The position numbers and the translations under genes are program-made. A stretch of 64,000 nt of DNA from Simmondsia chinensis (taxonomy: Eukaryota > Streptophyta > Magnoliopsida > Caryophyllales > Simmondsiaceae), in assembly GCA_018398585.1 (NCBI GenBank), contig JAGTTD010000011.1, forward strand, positions 10,043,001-10,107,000, read 5' to 3'. Each line of letters begins with the position of its first letter. Positions within the stretch are counted from its first letter, which is position 1. The notes below the pieces were generated by a model. That model worked only from the letters and a program-made list of their open reading frames with translations. It searched no databases and had not been told where the DNA came from. Below, one piece after another: positions 54,618-64,000 of the stretch.

Positions 54618-55583
54618 TTACTCCCTTACTAAAATATCTGCATCAGAAGTGCTCTTACTGTCTTTAATGGTGTTATAAGCAGTGATACACTCTTGGGAAA
54701 AAGCATCATCTTCATAAGGCTTGTAAACCTCTTCTAACCAAGAAGGAAGGACAACTGAAATGGCTCCACCATAGGCTTGCTCACCATCTTCTAATCTTCT
54801 TGACAAAGCATCAGCAGCTTGATTTTCTTTGCCTCTTCTATACTCAATTGCATAGTCAAGGCCCAACATCTTCATTAGCCCCTTCTTCTGTATTCTTGTC
54901 ACAATCTTTTGCTCTAGCAAATGCTTCAAACTTTGATGATCAGTTTTGATTATGAACTTGTGACCATCAAGATAATGCCTCCATTTATCAACTGCTAACA
55001 GAATTGCCAAGCAGTCCTTCTCATATGTGGACATTGCTTGATGTTTGGGACTAAGAGATTGACTTAGATAGGCAACAGGCCTTCCCTTCTGTGACAGCAC
55101 TGCTCCAATTCCAGTTCCACAGGCATCAGTTTCTAAGACAAAATCCTTAGCAAAATTGGGCATAGCAAGAACAGAAGCTTCACATATAGCTGCTTTTAAG
55201 GCTTCAAAGGCCGTTTGAGCTCTATCACTCCACACAAAAGCATTCTTCTTCAGCAGATCTGTCAAGGGTCTTGCAATCGATCCAAAATTAGCAATAAACT
55301 TCCCGTAATAGCTTGTTAAACCCAAGAATCCTCGCAACTGCTTAAAACTGACTGCAATTGGCCAATCTTTCATGGCTTGTATCTTTAAAGGATCTGTGGA
55401 GACTCCCTTAGAGGATATGACATGTCCCAAGTAGTCCAACTGTTGCTGCATAAAAGCACACTTGGATAACTTGGCAAAGAACTTATGATTTCTCATAACA
55501 AGGAAGACTTCCCTCAAGTGTGGTAGATGATCTTCCTTAAGAGGCATTGTAAATGAGAATATCATCGAAAAACAACAGCACAA
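54618..55583 (-). pseudogene. C RT connection and RNase H
   Basis: 321 open codons: LDYLGHVISSKGVSTDPLKI, LRGFLGLTSYYGKFIANFGS, FVLETDACGTGIGAVLSQKG, MSTYEKDCLAILLAVDKWRH, FIIKTDHQSLKHLLEQKIVT, YRRGKENQAADALSRR. RNase H residues are intact. It overlaps the preceding RT frame in a different frame (frameshift near 55540-55583). Confidence 0.87.
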
Positions 55584-56668
55584 ATCTCCTTAGGAACGGC
55601 TTGAAGATATCATTCATTGTTGCTTGAAATGTAGCCGGTGCATTGGTTAAACTAAAGGGGATAACCATAAATTCATAGTGGCCATTACGAGTTTGAAATG
55701 CAGTCTTGTAGATGTCTTGCTCAAGCACTCTAATCTAACTTAGAGAAGAAACATGCTCCATACAATTCATCGAGTAAATCATCAATAACAGGAATTGGAA
55801 ACTTATCTATGATTGTTAAAGAATTAAGTTGCCAATAGTTGATGCACATCCTAGCAGAACCATCTTTCTTCTTTACTAATATGACTGGTGAGGCAAAGGT
55901 GGTGTGGCTTGGTCTAATGAAACAAGTCTTGAGCAATTCCTCTACTTGTCTCTCAATTTCTAGTTTCTGAGCATGAGGACACTTATATGGCCTCAATTTG
56001 AATGGTGCTGCACCAGATTTCAGAGGAATGGCATGGTCAAAGAACCTCTGTGGAGGAAGAGACTTAGGCTGCTCAAAAATGTCCTCAAATTCTTTTATCA
56101 AGGCTTTAACTTCAGGCTGCTGCAATGAACACAATTCAGTTGGAGCAATTGCAAACAGATGACCAATCCACTTATAAGCACTCTTCTTGAAACCTCCTTG
56201 TAAGCTCTTCCCCTTAATCAATTGCAATTGAGCTTGATCTTTAATGCCTTGCAAAGTAACCTTTGTCCCTTTAATCTCAAAAGAAACAGTTAGCTTAGCA
56301 AAGTCAAAAACCACGGGGCTGAATGATCTCATCCGATCAACACCAAGCACCATATCACATCCTCCCAAGGGTAGGATCCTAAAGTCATAGGTGAATTGAT
56401 GTTTTTCCATAAACCATTGGAAGTCTTGGCATCTATTCTGTGTGAGGATTAAGTTCCCATCTGATACTGTTACAGCCAAGGGATGGGTTTTAATCACTTC
56501 ATGCCCAACCTTCTTCACAACCTTTGGACCAACAAAGCTATGAGTACTTCCACTATCTATTAAGATAGTGATGTGCCTTTTTCCAGCTTTCCCTTTGATC
56601 CTTATCATCTTGTGAGCTCCATTACCAGTAAGTGCCTTCATAGAAATCTCAATTTTATCCTCACCCAA
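55537..56668 (-). pseudogene. C protease and reverse transcriptase
   Basis: 55730-56668 is 312 open codons: ITILIDSGSTHSFVGPK (DSG intact), FDFRILPLGGCDMVLGVD-type strand, AIPLKSGAAPFKLRPYKCPH, TTFASPVILVKKKDGSARMC, INYWQLNSLTIIDKFPIPVI. A TAG at 55730 precedes the RT core at 55537-55728: [40 protein letters not shown], with intact catalytic FFDD. One stop and one frameshift separate otherwise intact domains. Confidence 0.88.
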
Positions 56669-58145
56669 TTCATCCTAGGAATCATGATCAGAACCATCCT
56701 CCTTAAGCTAATATTCATCACTGTTTGAATGTAATGCATCATTAACTCCACGAGTAGACATAAAAAACTTTGAGCTACACTTATGTCCTGGCTGATAAGG
56801 CTGATTGCACTTATAACAAAGCCTTTGAGGCCTCTTCTCAACAGACCTACTACCTTGGTCCCAATTACATCTTTACGATGAGATTTTGAAACATTTCCCT
56901 TGAACTTGCCTTTGTCACTTGAACAAATGATAGTGGCCTCAATCAATTTGGATTTTGCATAAGCCTTTTTTAAGGTCTTAGGACCAATAGCTTTCACCAT
57001 GTTCTTAACCCGTGGCTTCAATCCATTGATAAAACTTGAGACATAATAAGACTCAAATTCTTGGGGATAATCAGCTATCATACTAGCTCTTAAGTTCTCA
57101 AATCTTATCATATATTCTCTTACAGTTGTGGTTTGAAAGACTTTATTGAAATTATCCACTGCATCACTAGTGTCCTCATCACCATATCTTTCACACAACT
57201 CCTCCACAAATTCAGCTCAAGAAAGATCTGGATTGCTTTTTAACAAACTGTAGAACCATACCTCATGATCACCATGAAGATATACTGCTGTCAATTCCAC
57301 CTTTCAGATTCTTTGATGTCCTAGAAATGGAAGTATCTATCACATCTCCTCAACCATGGCTGACGTTGCTTTCCATCAAAGAGATCAATATGCACCCTTG
57401 GCTGTCTGAATGTATTGCTTCTATTCTCAGAAGATGCATCATTAGTACTAGATCTTTGCTGCCTGTAGCGATCCAATGGCCTATCTTGATGAAAAATGTT
57501 ATTGGGAGAAGTTCTGGTATGAACAATAGAATCTAGCTGCCTAAAATTTTGATTCGAGTTCATGCCAAATGTTCGAGATTGCACTTGCTCAACAAGATGA
57601 TCTTGTGATCTGACAGTTGTTTCAACTCCTGGTGGCCTAATCTCAATAGATTGTTGAAGATCTTGAGGTCTAGCATTCGTTTGGATCATCGAAGGCACAT
57701 CACCTGGTCGGTTCAAGACTGCTGCACCTATGTTCGGCACTTGTGATTGCACCGCTACAGCCGGAGGAGGTAGCTGACTAAAAGGTCGAAAAACTCCAAA
57801 AATAGATGATTCACCTTGCTTATTTACTTGATTTTGAAGATCAGGGAGCTTGCTCTCAAATCCTAGGAGTTTCTGCTCAATCAGAACTTCATATTTCTTC
57901 ACATTCTTAGCTTGATCTTGCTTTAAGCGATCAATTCCTTTTTGCTGCAGAACTTGAAATCGATTAAACCTATCCTCCAATTGTGACTTCAATTGATCAT
58001 TTGTCACAAACTGAACTTCTTTTGCTGCATTCGCACTTGCAGTAGCAACATAGGAAACATTTGGATCAACAAAAGCAACGGATTGACCAGCTCCTGCTGC
58101 TCCTACTCCACCTACTCCCGATCAGGTAGTTACACCTCCAGACAT
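56638..58145 (-). pseudogene. C gag, broken
   Basis: An upstream ATG at 58145 (MSGGVTT) is followed by TGA after seven codons. The frame resumes as FVTNDQLKSQLEDRFNRFQV at about 58007 with a coiled-coil-like, Gln/Lys-rich start. Then FRQPRVHIDLFDGKQRQPWL, LRRCDRYFHF and a frameshift near 57310. 56638-57207 gives ELCERYGDEDTSDAVDNFNK, EYMIRFENLRASMIADYPQE, YYVSSFINGLKPRVKNMVKA. The knuckle CYKCNQPYQPGHKC (about 56785-56826) is in a shifted frame. Capsid and nucleocapsid function; not translatable as one protein. Confidence 0.82.
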
Positions 58146-58204
58146 GCTAGAATCGTTCTTTTTAGATTTCGCCAGCTCAAATCAATCAATTGACATCATG
58201 AACC

Positions 58205-58219
58205 AGCTTTGATACCAAA
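58205..58219 (-). promoter_or_regulatory. C primer-binding site (initiator tRNA-Met)
   Basis: Plus-strand agctttgataccaaa: complement tttggtatcaaagct, one mismatch to tggtatcagagc. Directly beside the 5' LTR. Confidence 0.8.
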
Positions 58220-58591
58220 TGTTAAGCTTCAATTTGAGAAATTGAAGTTAACTTGTTAAGAGAGAGTTTAGGGGAGAAGAGAAGTGAGGTTAGATGAGAG
58301 TTAGAGAAGAGATGAGAAGAGAGAGAAAAATATCTCAAGAATGAAGTAAATTTCTTATTAAATGAACAAGACTTACAAGGATTGATCCTCCTATAAGATG
58401 ATCTAGATACATTGACTCAAAATAACTCAAACTAAGCTTAAACCGCCAAAACTAACAACCTACCAGCTAAAACCGAATTTGGAGCCGAAAGGGAACAACT
58501 AACATTTAAACTAGGCAATTTTTCAACGCAGTACAAGACTCCCACAAAACAATACATGGCTTACAAGACTCATAACAGGAAAATCATAACA
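58220..58591 (-). repeat. C 5' LTR
   Basis: 372 bp, tgttaagcttcaatttgaga ... ggaaaatcataaca. Partner at 41699-42068. Confidence 0.88.
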
Positions 58592-58860
58592 ACAGGCACC
58601 ATATGGACAAGTAAAAGTGGTCTTTTCTTGATATTTCAGTGCTATAGCAATTTGGTTGTATCCTAAATAACTATCGAGGAAACAATAATACGAATGGCCA
58701 GTAAGTTTTTCTAACATTTGATCAATGAATGGTAATGGAAAATGGTATTTTTGGGTGGCATCATTGAGCATTCTATAATCTATACATATCCTCTACCCTG
58801 TGAAGGTTCTAGTAGGGATGAGCCCATTGTTCTCATTTTCTCTTACGGTTACCCCCCTCT
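58592..58860 (-). pseudogene. X3 reverse transcriptase, N-terminal half
   Basis: 58523-58771 reads NDATQKYHFPLPFIDQMLEK, YYCFLDSYLGYNQIAIALKY, KTTFTCPYGA up to the C boundary at 58591. Upstream, after a TAG, RICIDYRML and RTFTG. Athila RT motifs; the catalytic MDD is on the other side of C. The N-terminal part has one stop. Confidence 0.85.
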
Positions 58861-59554
58861 CTTTGGAACTACTTGCATTGGACTTACCCATGGACTATCA
58901 AATATGGGATAAATGATCCCGGAATCTAATAACTTGACAAATTCTTTCCTTACCACCTCCTTCATAGTAGAGTTTGATCAACATTATGGCTGCACGGTAG
59001 GCTAGAAGCTATCTTCCATGAGAATCTTAGGCATGCATAAGGAAAGGCTGATTCCCTTGATGTCTGAAAGGGTCCATCCAATGGTAGACTTATGCTCCCA
59101 AAGAACTCTGAGCAACCTTTCATATTCAACATTACTCAAAAAAGCATTAATAATAATAGGATAAGTGTTAGAATTACCAAGATAAGCAGACTTGAGATGA
59201 GATGATAATGGCTTGAGCTTGAGATTTGGAGGCTCATCTTCTAGTTTCAATTGCTTTTATGTCCTCCATTCTTGCTTTATGGTGCGAATCAAAAGATTCA
59301 CAATCCTCCAAGTATTGGGCACATTCCCTTATCAACTCATTCTCGGTGTCAAAGGTTCTTGATTTTGTTAGACACGCTTCAAGTGGTAACTTAGGGAATG
59401 TGTCCCTGAACTTCTCGGCTGCCAAAATGTCTATAATATCAACCTTGAAACAAGAGTCCATGTTAGTTGGAAATTTCATAGCGTTAAAAACGTTGAAGGT
59501 TACCTGTTCATCTTGCGATCTTAGAATGAGTTTCCCTTGTTGCACATAGATCAA
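58861..59554 (-). pseudogene. X3 pol, region between protease and RT
   Basis: 59234-59554 continues the protease end: QQGKLILRSQDEQVTFNVFN, then LPLEACLTKS and YLEDCESFDS. 59002-59250 holds LKLKPLSSHLKSAYLGNSNT, HKSTIGWTLSDIKGISLSLC, an Athila pol block preceding RT. The two overlap in different frames, so a frameshift lies near 59240. Confidence 0.8.
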
Positions 59555-60202
59555 GGTTCTTCTTGTAGCAAGGAAGGGTCATCCCAAAATAAGAGGTATC
59601 TCTCGTTCCTCTTCCATGTCAAGTACTATGAAATCGGCCCAATTTCTCCTGTCACATTACTAATTCCCCCGGCATAGATCTACTTGTTGTTAATAGATCG
59701 GTAAGAGTATTGTTCCAATAGATGACTCTTCTATAGAGTTCATTAATATCCAAACTCGCAAGATCAGTTAAAGCAGCTAACTCATCGGATCAGCGGGACT
59801 ACTCATAAATAAAAGATAATAAATAGAAAAACCACGTATCTAAGATAAGAAAAGAAAATGAAGTAGGAAGATGAATTTGTCAACCTTCACTAAGACGTCT
59901 TCAACCACACCTCTTGGATATTTGATTGATTTGTCCGCAAGTTGGAGAGATACTGTAGTTGGTTTTACGTCTCCTAAGCCAAGCTTCCTGAACACAGAGA
60001 GAGGCATTAAATTAATGCTTGCACCTAAATCACATAAAACTTTATCAAAGCTAATGGTGCTAATGGTGAAAGGTATGGTAAAACTCCCTGGATCTTTTAG
60101 CTTGGGAGGTAACTTCTTTTTGAGTATGGCACTGCATTCTTCAGTTAGTGCTACTATTTCGAATTCTTCCAACTTCCTTTTGTTAGATAAGATTTCATTC
60201 AT
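59555..60202 (-). pseudogene. X3 protease, interrupted
   Basis: 59840-60202: EEFEIVALTEECSAILKKKL, PGSFTIPFTI, LCDLGASINLMPLSVFRKLG (active site DLGAS intact), SLQLADKSIKYPRGVVEDVL, KVDKFIF. The family then continues with ADFIVLDMEEERDIPLILGR, found at 59570-59645, but about 200 bp of unrelated sequence (roughly 59650-59866) lies between. That insert contains stops in all frames. Confidence 0.82.
59650..59866. other. Insertion of about 200 bp inside X3 protease
   Basis: No match to the protease of X3 relatives, and I recognise no element ends. It contains an A-rich block aataaaagataataaataga. It may be a fragment of another repeat or filler DNA. Confidence 0.45.
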
Positions 60203-61794
60203 AAATATTTCGCATATTTGGGCATCTACTCTAACATATCAACAAAAGGGACATTATTATGTAATTTTTTGAAAACTTCCAAAAATTTAGCAAATTGTTC
60301 ATCCGCTTTTGGCTTTTTCAAATGTTGAGGGAACGGGACCTTCGGTTTGTAAGGTTGAGGTTCAGCCCTTTTTGGTTCATCTTTGTTTTGGATTTTTGTC
60401 TCTTCCTCATTTTCCATTTCTTAATTCATGTTTATGGATAGGTCGATTAGAGGTTGTTCGTTTTGTGGGGACTTGGTTACATGTGTCAGTTCATTCAGAG
60501 TTTTCCCACTTCTTAATTCAATCGCTTGGACATGCTCTCGTGGGTTATTGATTGTGTTACTAGGCATGGAACCATGATACCTTTCAGAGAGTTGGTTTGA
60601 AATTTGTACGATTTGGGTTTCGAGGTTTCTAATAGAAGCTTCTTGATTTCGAATTGAAGCTTCTTAATTTCGAAGATTTGTTTGTGTTGTCCGCACGAAA
60701 CTTCTGGTTTCTTGCATAAACTTATTGAACATTTTTTTGAGATCAGTTTTCTTTTCTGGTGGTTGTTGAATGGGTTGTTTTTGAATCCCTTGGTTACTCT
60801 ATGAAAACTTTGGACGGTTTCTCCACCCAGGATTGTAAGTGTTGGAGTAGGGATTATTTTGTGGTTTTTGAAAATTTGAAACAAAATTTGCGTGTTCATG
60901 GTTTGATGTGGCAAAAGGGTTTCCTATTTGACATTCTATGCTTGCATGACTTCCTACACAAAATTCACATGTTGGCACAGGAGAATGAATGGCATTAACA
61001 CCCATGTTATCTAATTGTTTCTGAATTATTGAAATTCGAGCAGATAATGTGGTTAATGTGTCTATCTCATGATCCTTATAGGTTTCCTTCAATCAACTAT
61101 TCTTACATAGTGGTTGCTAGCCACTACTTCTAGCAACTCATATGCTTCATTTGGAGTCTTGTTGTTTAGAGCTCCTCCAACAGCCGCATCCACCATTGTT
61201 TGAGTATTAGGCGCCAAACCATTGTAAAAAATTTTGGACTTGCATCCAAACTGGCAAACCATGGCATGGACACCTTCTTAAAAGCTCTTTATGACATTCC
61301 CATGGTTCATACAACGATTCCATATCGTATTGTACAAAAGAGGTAATTTCTTTCCTCATTTTGGCTAATATGGTTGGTGGAAACTATTTAGCAAGAAATT
61401 TTTGTGCCAAATCATCCCATGTGGTGATAGTGCCAGGTGGCAATGACATTAACCATACTTTGGCCTTGTCTCTTAGTGAGAATGGGAACAGTCTTAAGCG
61501 AATGACATCATCGCTGACACCATTATGCTTAAATGTGTCACATATCTATAAGAAGTTAACGATATGCAAGTTCGGGCCGTCACTAGGTAGACCGCCAAAC
61601 TGAACAATCGGATGAATCATTTGTATTATGCCGGGTTTTATTTCAAAACTGTTTGTTTGTATTGGTGGACGTTGGATGCTAGAAGTGCATTCTCCAACAG
61701 TTGGTACAGCATAATCTTTTAAAGGTCTTTCATCATCATTACCATTATTTTTATTAGGCATTATTTCAGCTCGCATGGTTTTCCTGATTATCAA
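60203..61794 (-). pseudogene. X3 gag, broken
   Basis: From about 61794: PNKNNGNDDERPLKDYAVPT, IVQFGGLPSDGPNLHIVNFL, then after a stop ICDTFKHNGVSDDVIRLRLF, FSLRDKAKVWLMSLPPGTIT and WDDLAQKFLAKFFPP (retrotransposon gag domain, 61350-61540). Next the knuckle CEFCVGSHASIEC (about 60950-60990), then ASIRNQEASIRNLETQIVQI, LRSGKTLNEL and the frame 60226-60417 (KPKVPFPQHLKKPKADEQFA). Stops near 61545, 61100, 60660 and 60420. Athila gag; assembles particles. Confidence 0.82.
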
Positions 61795-62356
61795 AGCGTT
61801 CTTTCGATTTCAGGATCCAAAGGGACTATTTTGTTTTCGTTTTGATTTTGCGTGCAATGTACGAACACAAACTTTAAAATTCAAAAGAAAGATAGCAATA
61901 ATGAAAAAGAAACAAAATGCTACAATATAATTAACTAAATCAAATTTTAAAGGCATTAAAAAGAAAGATAAAACTAGTAAGAAAACTTAAAATACAACAA
62001 TCTAATACAAAAACCAAATTTTAACAAAAACCAAAGAAAGACAACACTAATGTTTTGAAAAACTTTCAAATTTTAAAATTTTGTCAAAGTGAACTATAAG
62101 TAAAAGAAATATGAAATTAAAGATAACACATAAGAAAAATAACAAAACAAAACAAACTTAACAAAACTTAACAAAAACACAATTTTAGGAGGTGCTATAC
62201 GAAACTAAAAATAACTTTACAAATAAATAAAGTGGATGAAATAATGAAAGAAAAGAAACTTCTCTTTTAAACTTAAGAAAAATTTACAAGTTTTAACAAA
62301 AAACTTCAAATTAGTACCAAAGCTAGTTGGTATCGATATCACTCAAATAAGAACAA
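61795..62356 (-). other. X3 5' untranslated leader
   Basis: A-rich on the plus strand, no open frame, matches the X1 leader (8221-8856). Confidence 0.7.
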
Positions 62357-62374
62357 CCCTCGGCAACGGTGCCA
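62357..62374 (-). promoter_or_regulatory. X3 primer-binding site (tRNA-Asp)
   Basis: Plus-strand ccctcggcaacggtgcca: complement tggcaccgttgccgaggg, two differences from the plant tRNA-Asp end. Beside the LTR start at 62381. Confidence 0.8.
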
Positions 62375-62380
62375 AAAAGT

Positions 62381-64000
62381 TGATGCTCGCTTGGTGTTTG
62401 CTTAGAAAGTGCACTAAATCATATCAAGTAATACAGAGTGAGTAGAGTATCATTCCCGCGAGGATTGATTATTGAGTGAGTACTAAAATTGGTAGCTTTA
62501 GCACTATTTAAAGACCAAAATTTGTAGTTTTTGATATAAAACAAAACAAAATGGAAAAGAACAAAAATGTTTAATGATTTTATGAAAGGTGTGCTGATTT
62601 TTAGGAGATTTTTATGATTTAATAAGATTCAAGGCATCCGATTTCACCTAGTTGCATCAACACTCATTTCTATGCTCGTTATTCAAGTTCTCATTATGTG
62701 TTAATAGTCGAAAATCCTAATTTACTAAATATTCTCTCTTGAGAAACATTTAGCATGCTATTTTACATATTGACTCATCAACCTCTTACATGAATTTAAA
62801 TAAGAAAAGAGTTTTGAAGATCCATGGTTTTTTCTTAAGACCACATAAGTCGCATTAATCTATCTCTAGCATTTGCTTAATTTGTGGTGTTTAGCACCTT
62901 AGCATTCATCATAAATCTCCTCTCAGACTCATTATGAATCATTATAGGCTTTAAATGGTAAACACTCCAACCACAGAATAAACAAAACATTAAATATGTC
63001 GAATTAAAAAAGAGCGTATATTGCAACTTAAGCTACATCGTAGCCTTGGAAAAACAAAACTAGTTCTTGGTAGAAATAATATAAAGCTACCTCCATTCGC
63101 AATGGTGACTGATCCCAGCAGCCTGCTCTGCTTCTCATCGTTCCTTACTAACTAACAAAATTCATGAACTTTAATGAAGAAAAGGATAGAAAGAACTTAA
63201 AAATGCAAAATTACAAACCAAACTTCTTCGTCGTCTCGGTTTTCCTCCCTTTTTCTCTGCTTTCTAGTTGGTTTTTTTTTTGGATGAGATGCTGAAAGAC
63301 CTTCCAAGAATCCCTATTTATAGTACATGAGGTTGGAATTAAAAAAATAAAAAAATATTGCAAGCTTAAAGCTCAACGCACCTCCTTCCTGCCATTACCG
63401 CCCATTTCCGTAGATTTTAATCAACTTGCTGTTTTCTTTAAATTTTTTCAGCTTTGGCAGCCCAAAATTAGTCTTGAAATCATCTTGGACATGTTAATGT
63501 ATTGTTTAATCCATCCTTGCACTTGATTTGTTCATTTTGGCACCCAAATTTGTAAGTTGAAATGAAATGCGCAAGCTTGTTGTACATTCTCTGCAGCTGC
63601 TGTTCTTGCTTATTTTACTTCATTTTTTTTTCTGCTTTTGCCGCCAAAAATTGAGTGTTGAAATCATCTTAGACATGTTAATGCATTGTTTAATCCATCC
63701 TTGCTCTTGATTTGTGCATTTGCCACCCGTTTTTCCAAGTTGAAATGAATTGTGCATGAACATGTGTTCTTGCTTTAACCATTTAGTTTGATGTATTTAG
63801 ACCATTTTTTAACTTTTGTTTGACGTATCTTGTATTCGCTTGTTTATTTTGATGATATAAACTAGTAAGATTTAGCATAAAATGAGTGTTTTTGCAAATA
63901 AATAGCAATAGAAGCGAAAAAGAGCAAAAGCGAGCAAAATTTGAGGTAAAATAGTTAGAAAATGAACCAAAATGATATGAATAATTATATACTAAATTAG
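62381..64000 (-). repeat. X3 5' LTR
   Basis: Begins tgatgctcgcttggtgtttg. At 64000 it has reached ctaaattag, so about eight bases (actcatca-like) are outside. TATA complement ctatttata at 63313-63321, subrepeats at about 63507 and 63691. A short unmatched insertion (about 63088-63152) is absent from the other LTRs. Confidence 0.78.
63088..63152. other. Small insertion in X3 5' LTR
   Basis: ctacctccattcgcaatggt onward, about 65 bp, interrupts the otherwise collinear gtagaa..taaagc(aaa)..aaatccatgaac of X1 and X3 3' LTR. Origin unknown. Confidence 0.5.

Larger units (their letters stand above)
41699..58591 (-). mobile_element. C: Reina-like chromovirus inserted in X3 RT
   Basis: Minus strand: 5' LTR 58220-58591, initiator-Met primer site, gag, PR, RT, RNase H, IN (interrupted by the E/D insertion 42597-53803), chromodomain, 3' LTR 41699-42068. 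Own length without the insert is about 5.7 kb. The LTRs (370 and 372 bp) differ at about 24 positions by eye. The RT keeps FFDD and the protease DSG, but frameshifts and stops are present. Confidence 0.88.
36231..64000 (-). mobile_element. X3: Athila element, host of the nested insertions
   Basis: Minus strand, LTR to LTR: 3' LTR 36231-37767 (its terminal part cut off by B), untranslated region, IN, RNase H, RT (split by C), PR, gag, leader, tRNA-Asp primer site and 5' LTR 62381-64000. Compared with the sister LTRs, only about eight bases of the 5' LTR lie beyond the window. Without the insert (41699-58591) the part in view is about 10.9 kb. IN and RNase H frames are long and keep their catalytic residues, so X3 is the best-preserved Athila copy here, though stops in gag, PR and the IN C-terminus make it inactive. 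Confidence 0.85.

Overview
The window is intergenic, heterochromatin-type DNA from a flowering plant (angiosperm; species not identifiable from the sequence). It is AT-rich and built almost entirely of long-terminal-repeat (LTR) retrotransposons nested inside one another. There is also one RTE-type LINE, two short LINE tail insertions and tRNA-like SINE heads. I found no host gene, rRNA, tRNA gene or CRISPR array. Every recognisable protein is a retroelement gag, protease (PR), reverse transcriptase (RT), RNase H, integrase (IN) or chromodomain. The evidence for a plant is the Athila, Tat and chromovirus protein motifs, primer sites matching plant tRNA-Asp and initiator tRNA-Met, and a TTG-tailed RTE element.

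Layout. 1-3960: fragments of an LTR family here called Y, an unclassified insertion, a small terminal-direct-repeat unit (Z), a decayed gag and a piece of an LTR (family A). 3961-10481: X1, a pol-less Athila-like element on the minus strand. 10482-17414: element A, an Athila-like relic with a decayed protease, whose 3' LTR is split by Y2. 17472-24176: a second A-family 5' LTR and gag (A2), interrupted by R1, a structurally complete but dead chromovirus with a 5-bp target duplication. 24177-27251: Y3 and a Tat-type pol fragment. 27252-30677: X2, truncated, and Y4. 30678-36230: B, a gag-PR element without RT or IN, interrupted by an almost full-length RTE LINE. 36231-64000: X3, a minus-strand Athila element that runs to within a few bases of its end at the window edge.

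The most elaborate part is inside X3. Chromovirus C (41699-58591) sits in the X3 RT, with a target duplication. A second insertion (42597-53803) sits in the C integrase. It combines a Galadriel-like chromovirus (E: PR, RT, RNase H, IN, chromodomain) with one and a half copies of a different family, D. D has its own LTRs, an initiator-Met primer site and an open frame of about 730 codons that I cannot identify, broken only by three amber codons. D and E are fused twice: in frame near the start of the D ORF (about 46857), and at an LTR-LTR junction seen at both ends of the insertion. By-eye divergence between paired LTRs falls inward (C about 6.5%, E about 4.5%, D about 4%), as expected for successive nesting.

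No genes here work together as a host pathway. Partly intact pol domains remain (X3 IN, X3 RNase H, E RT), but every element has stops, frameshifts, truncations or lost catalytic residues. The D family and its chimera with E are the best candidates for something undescribed.
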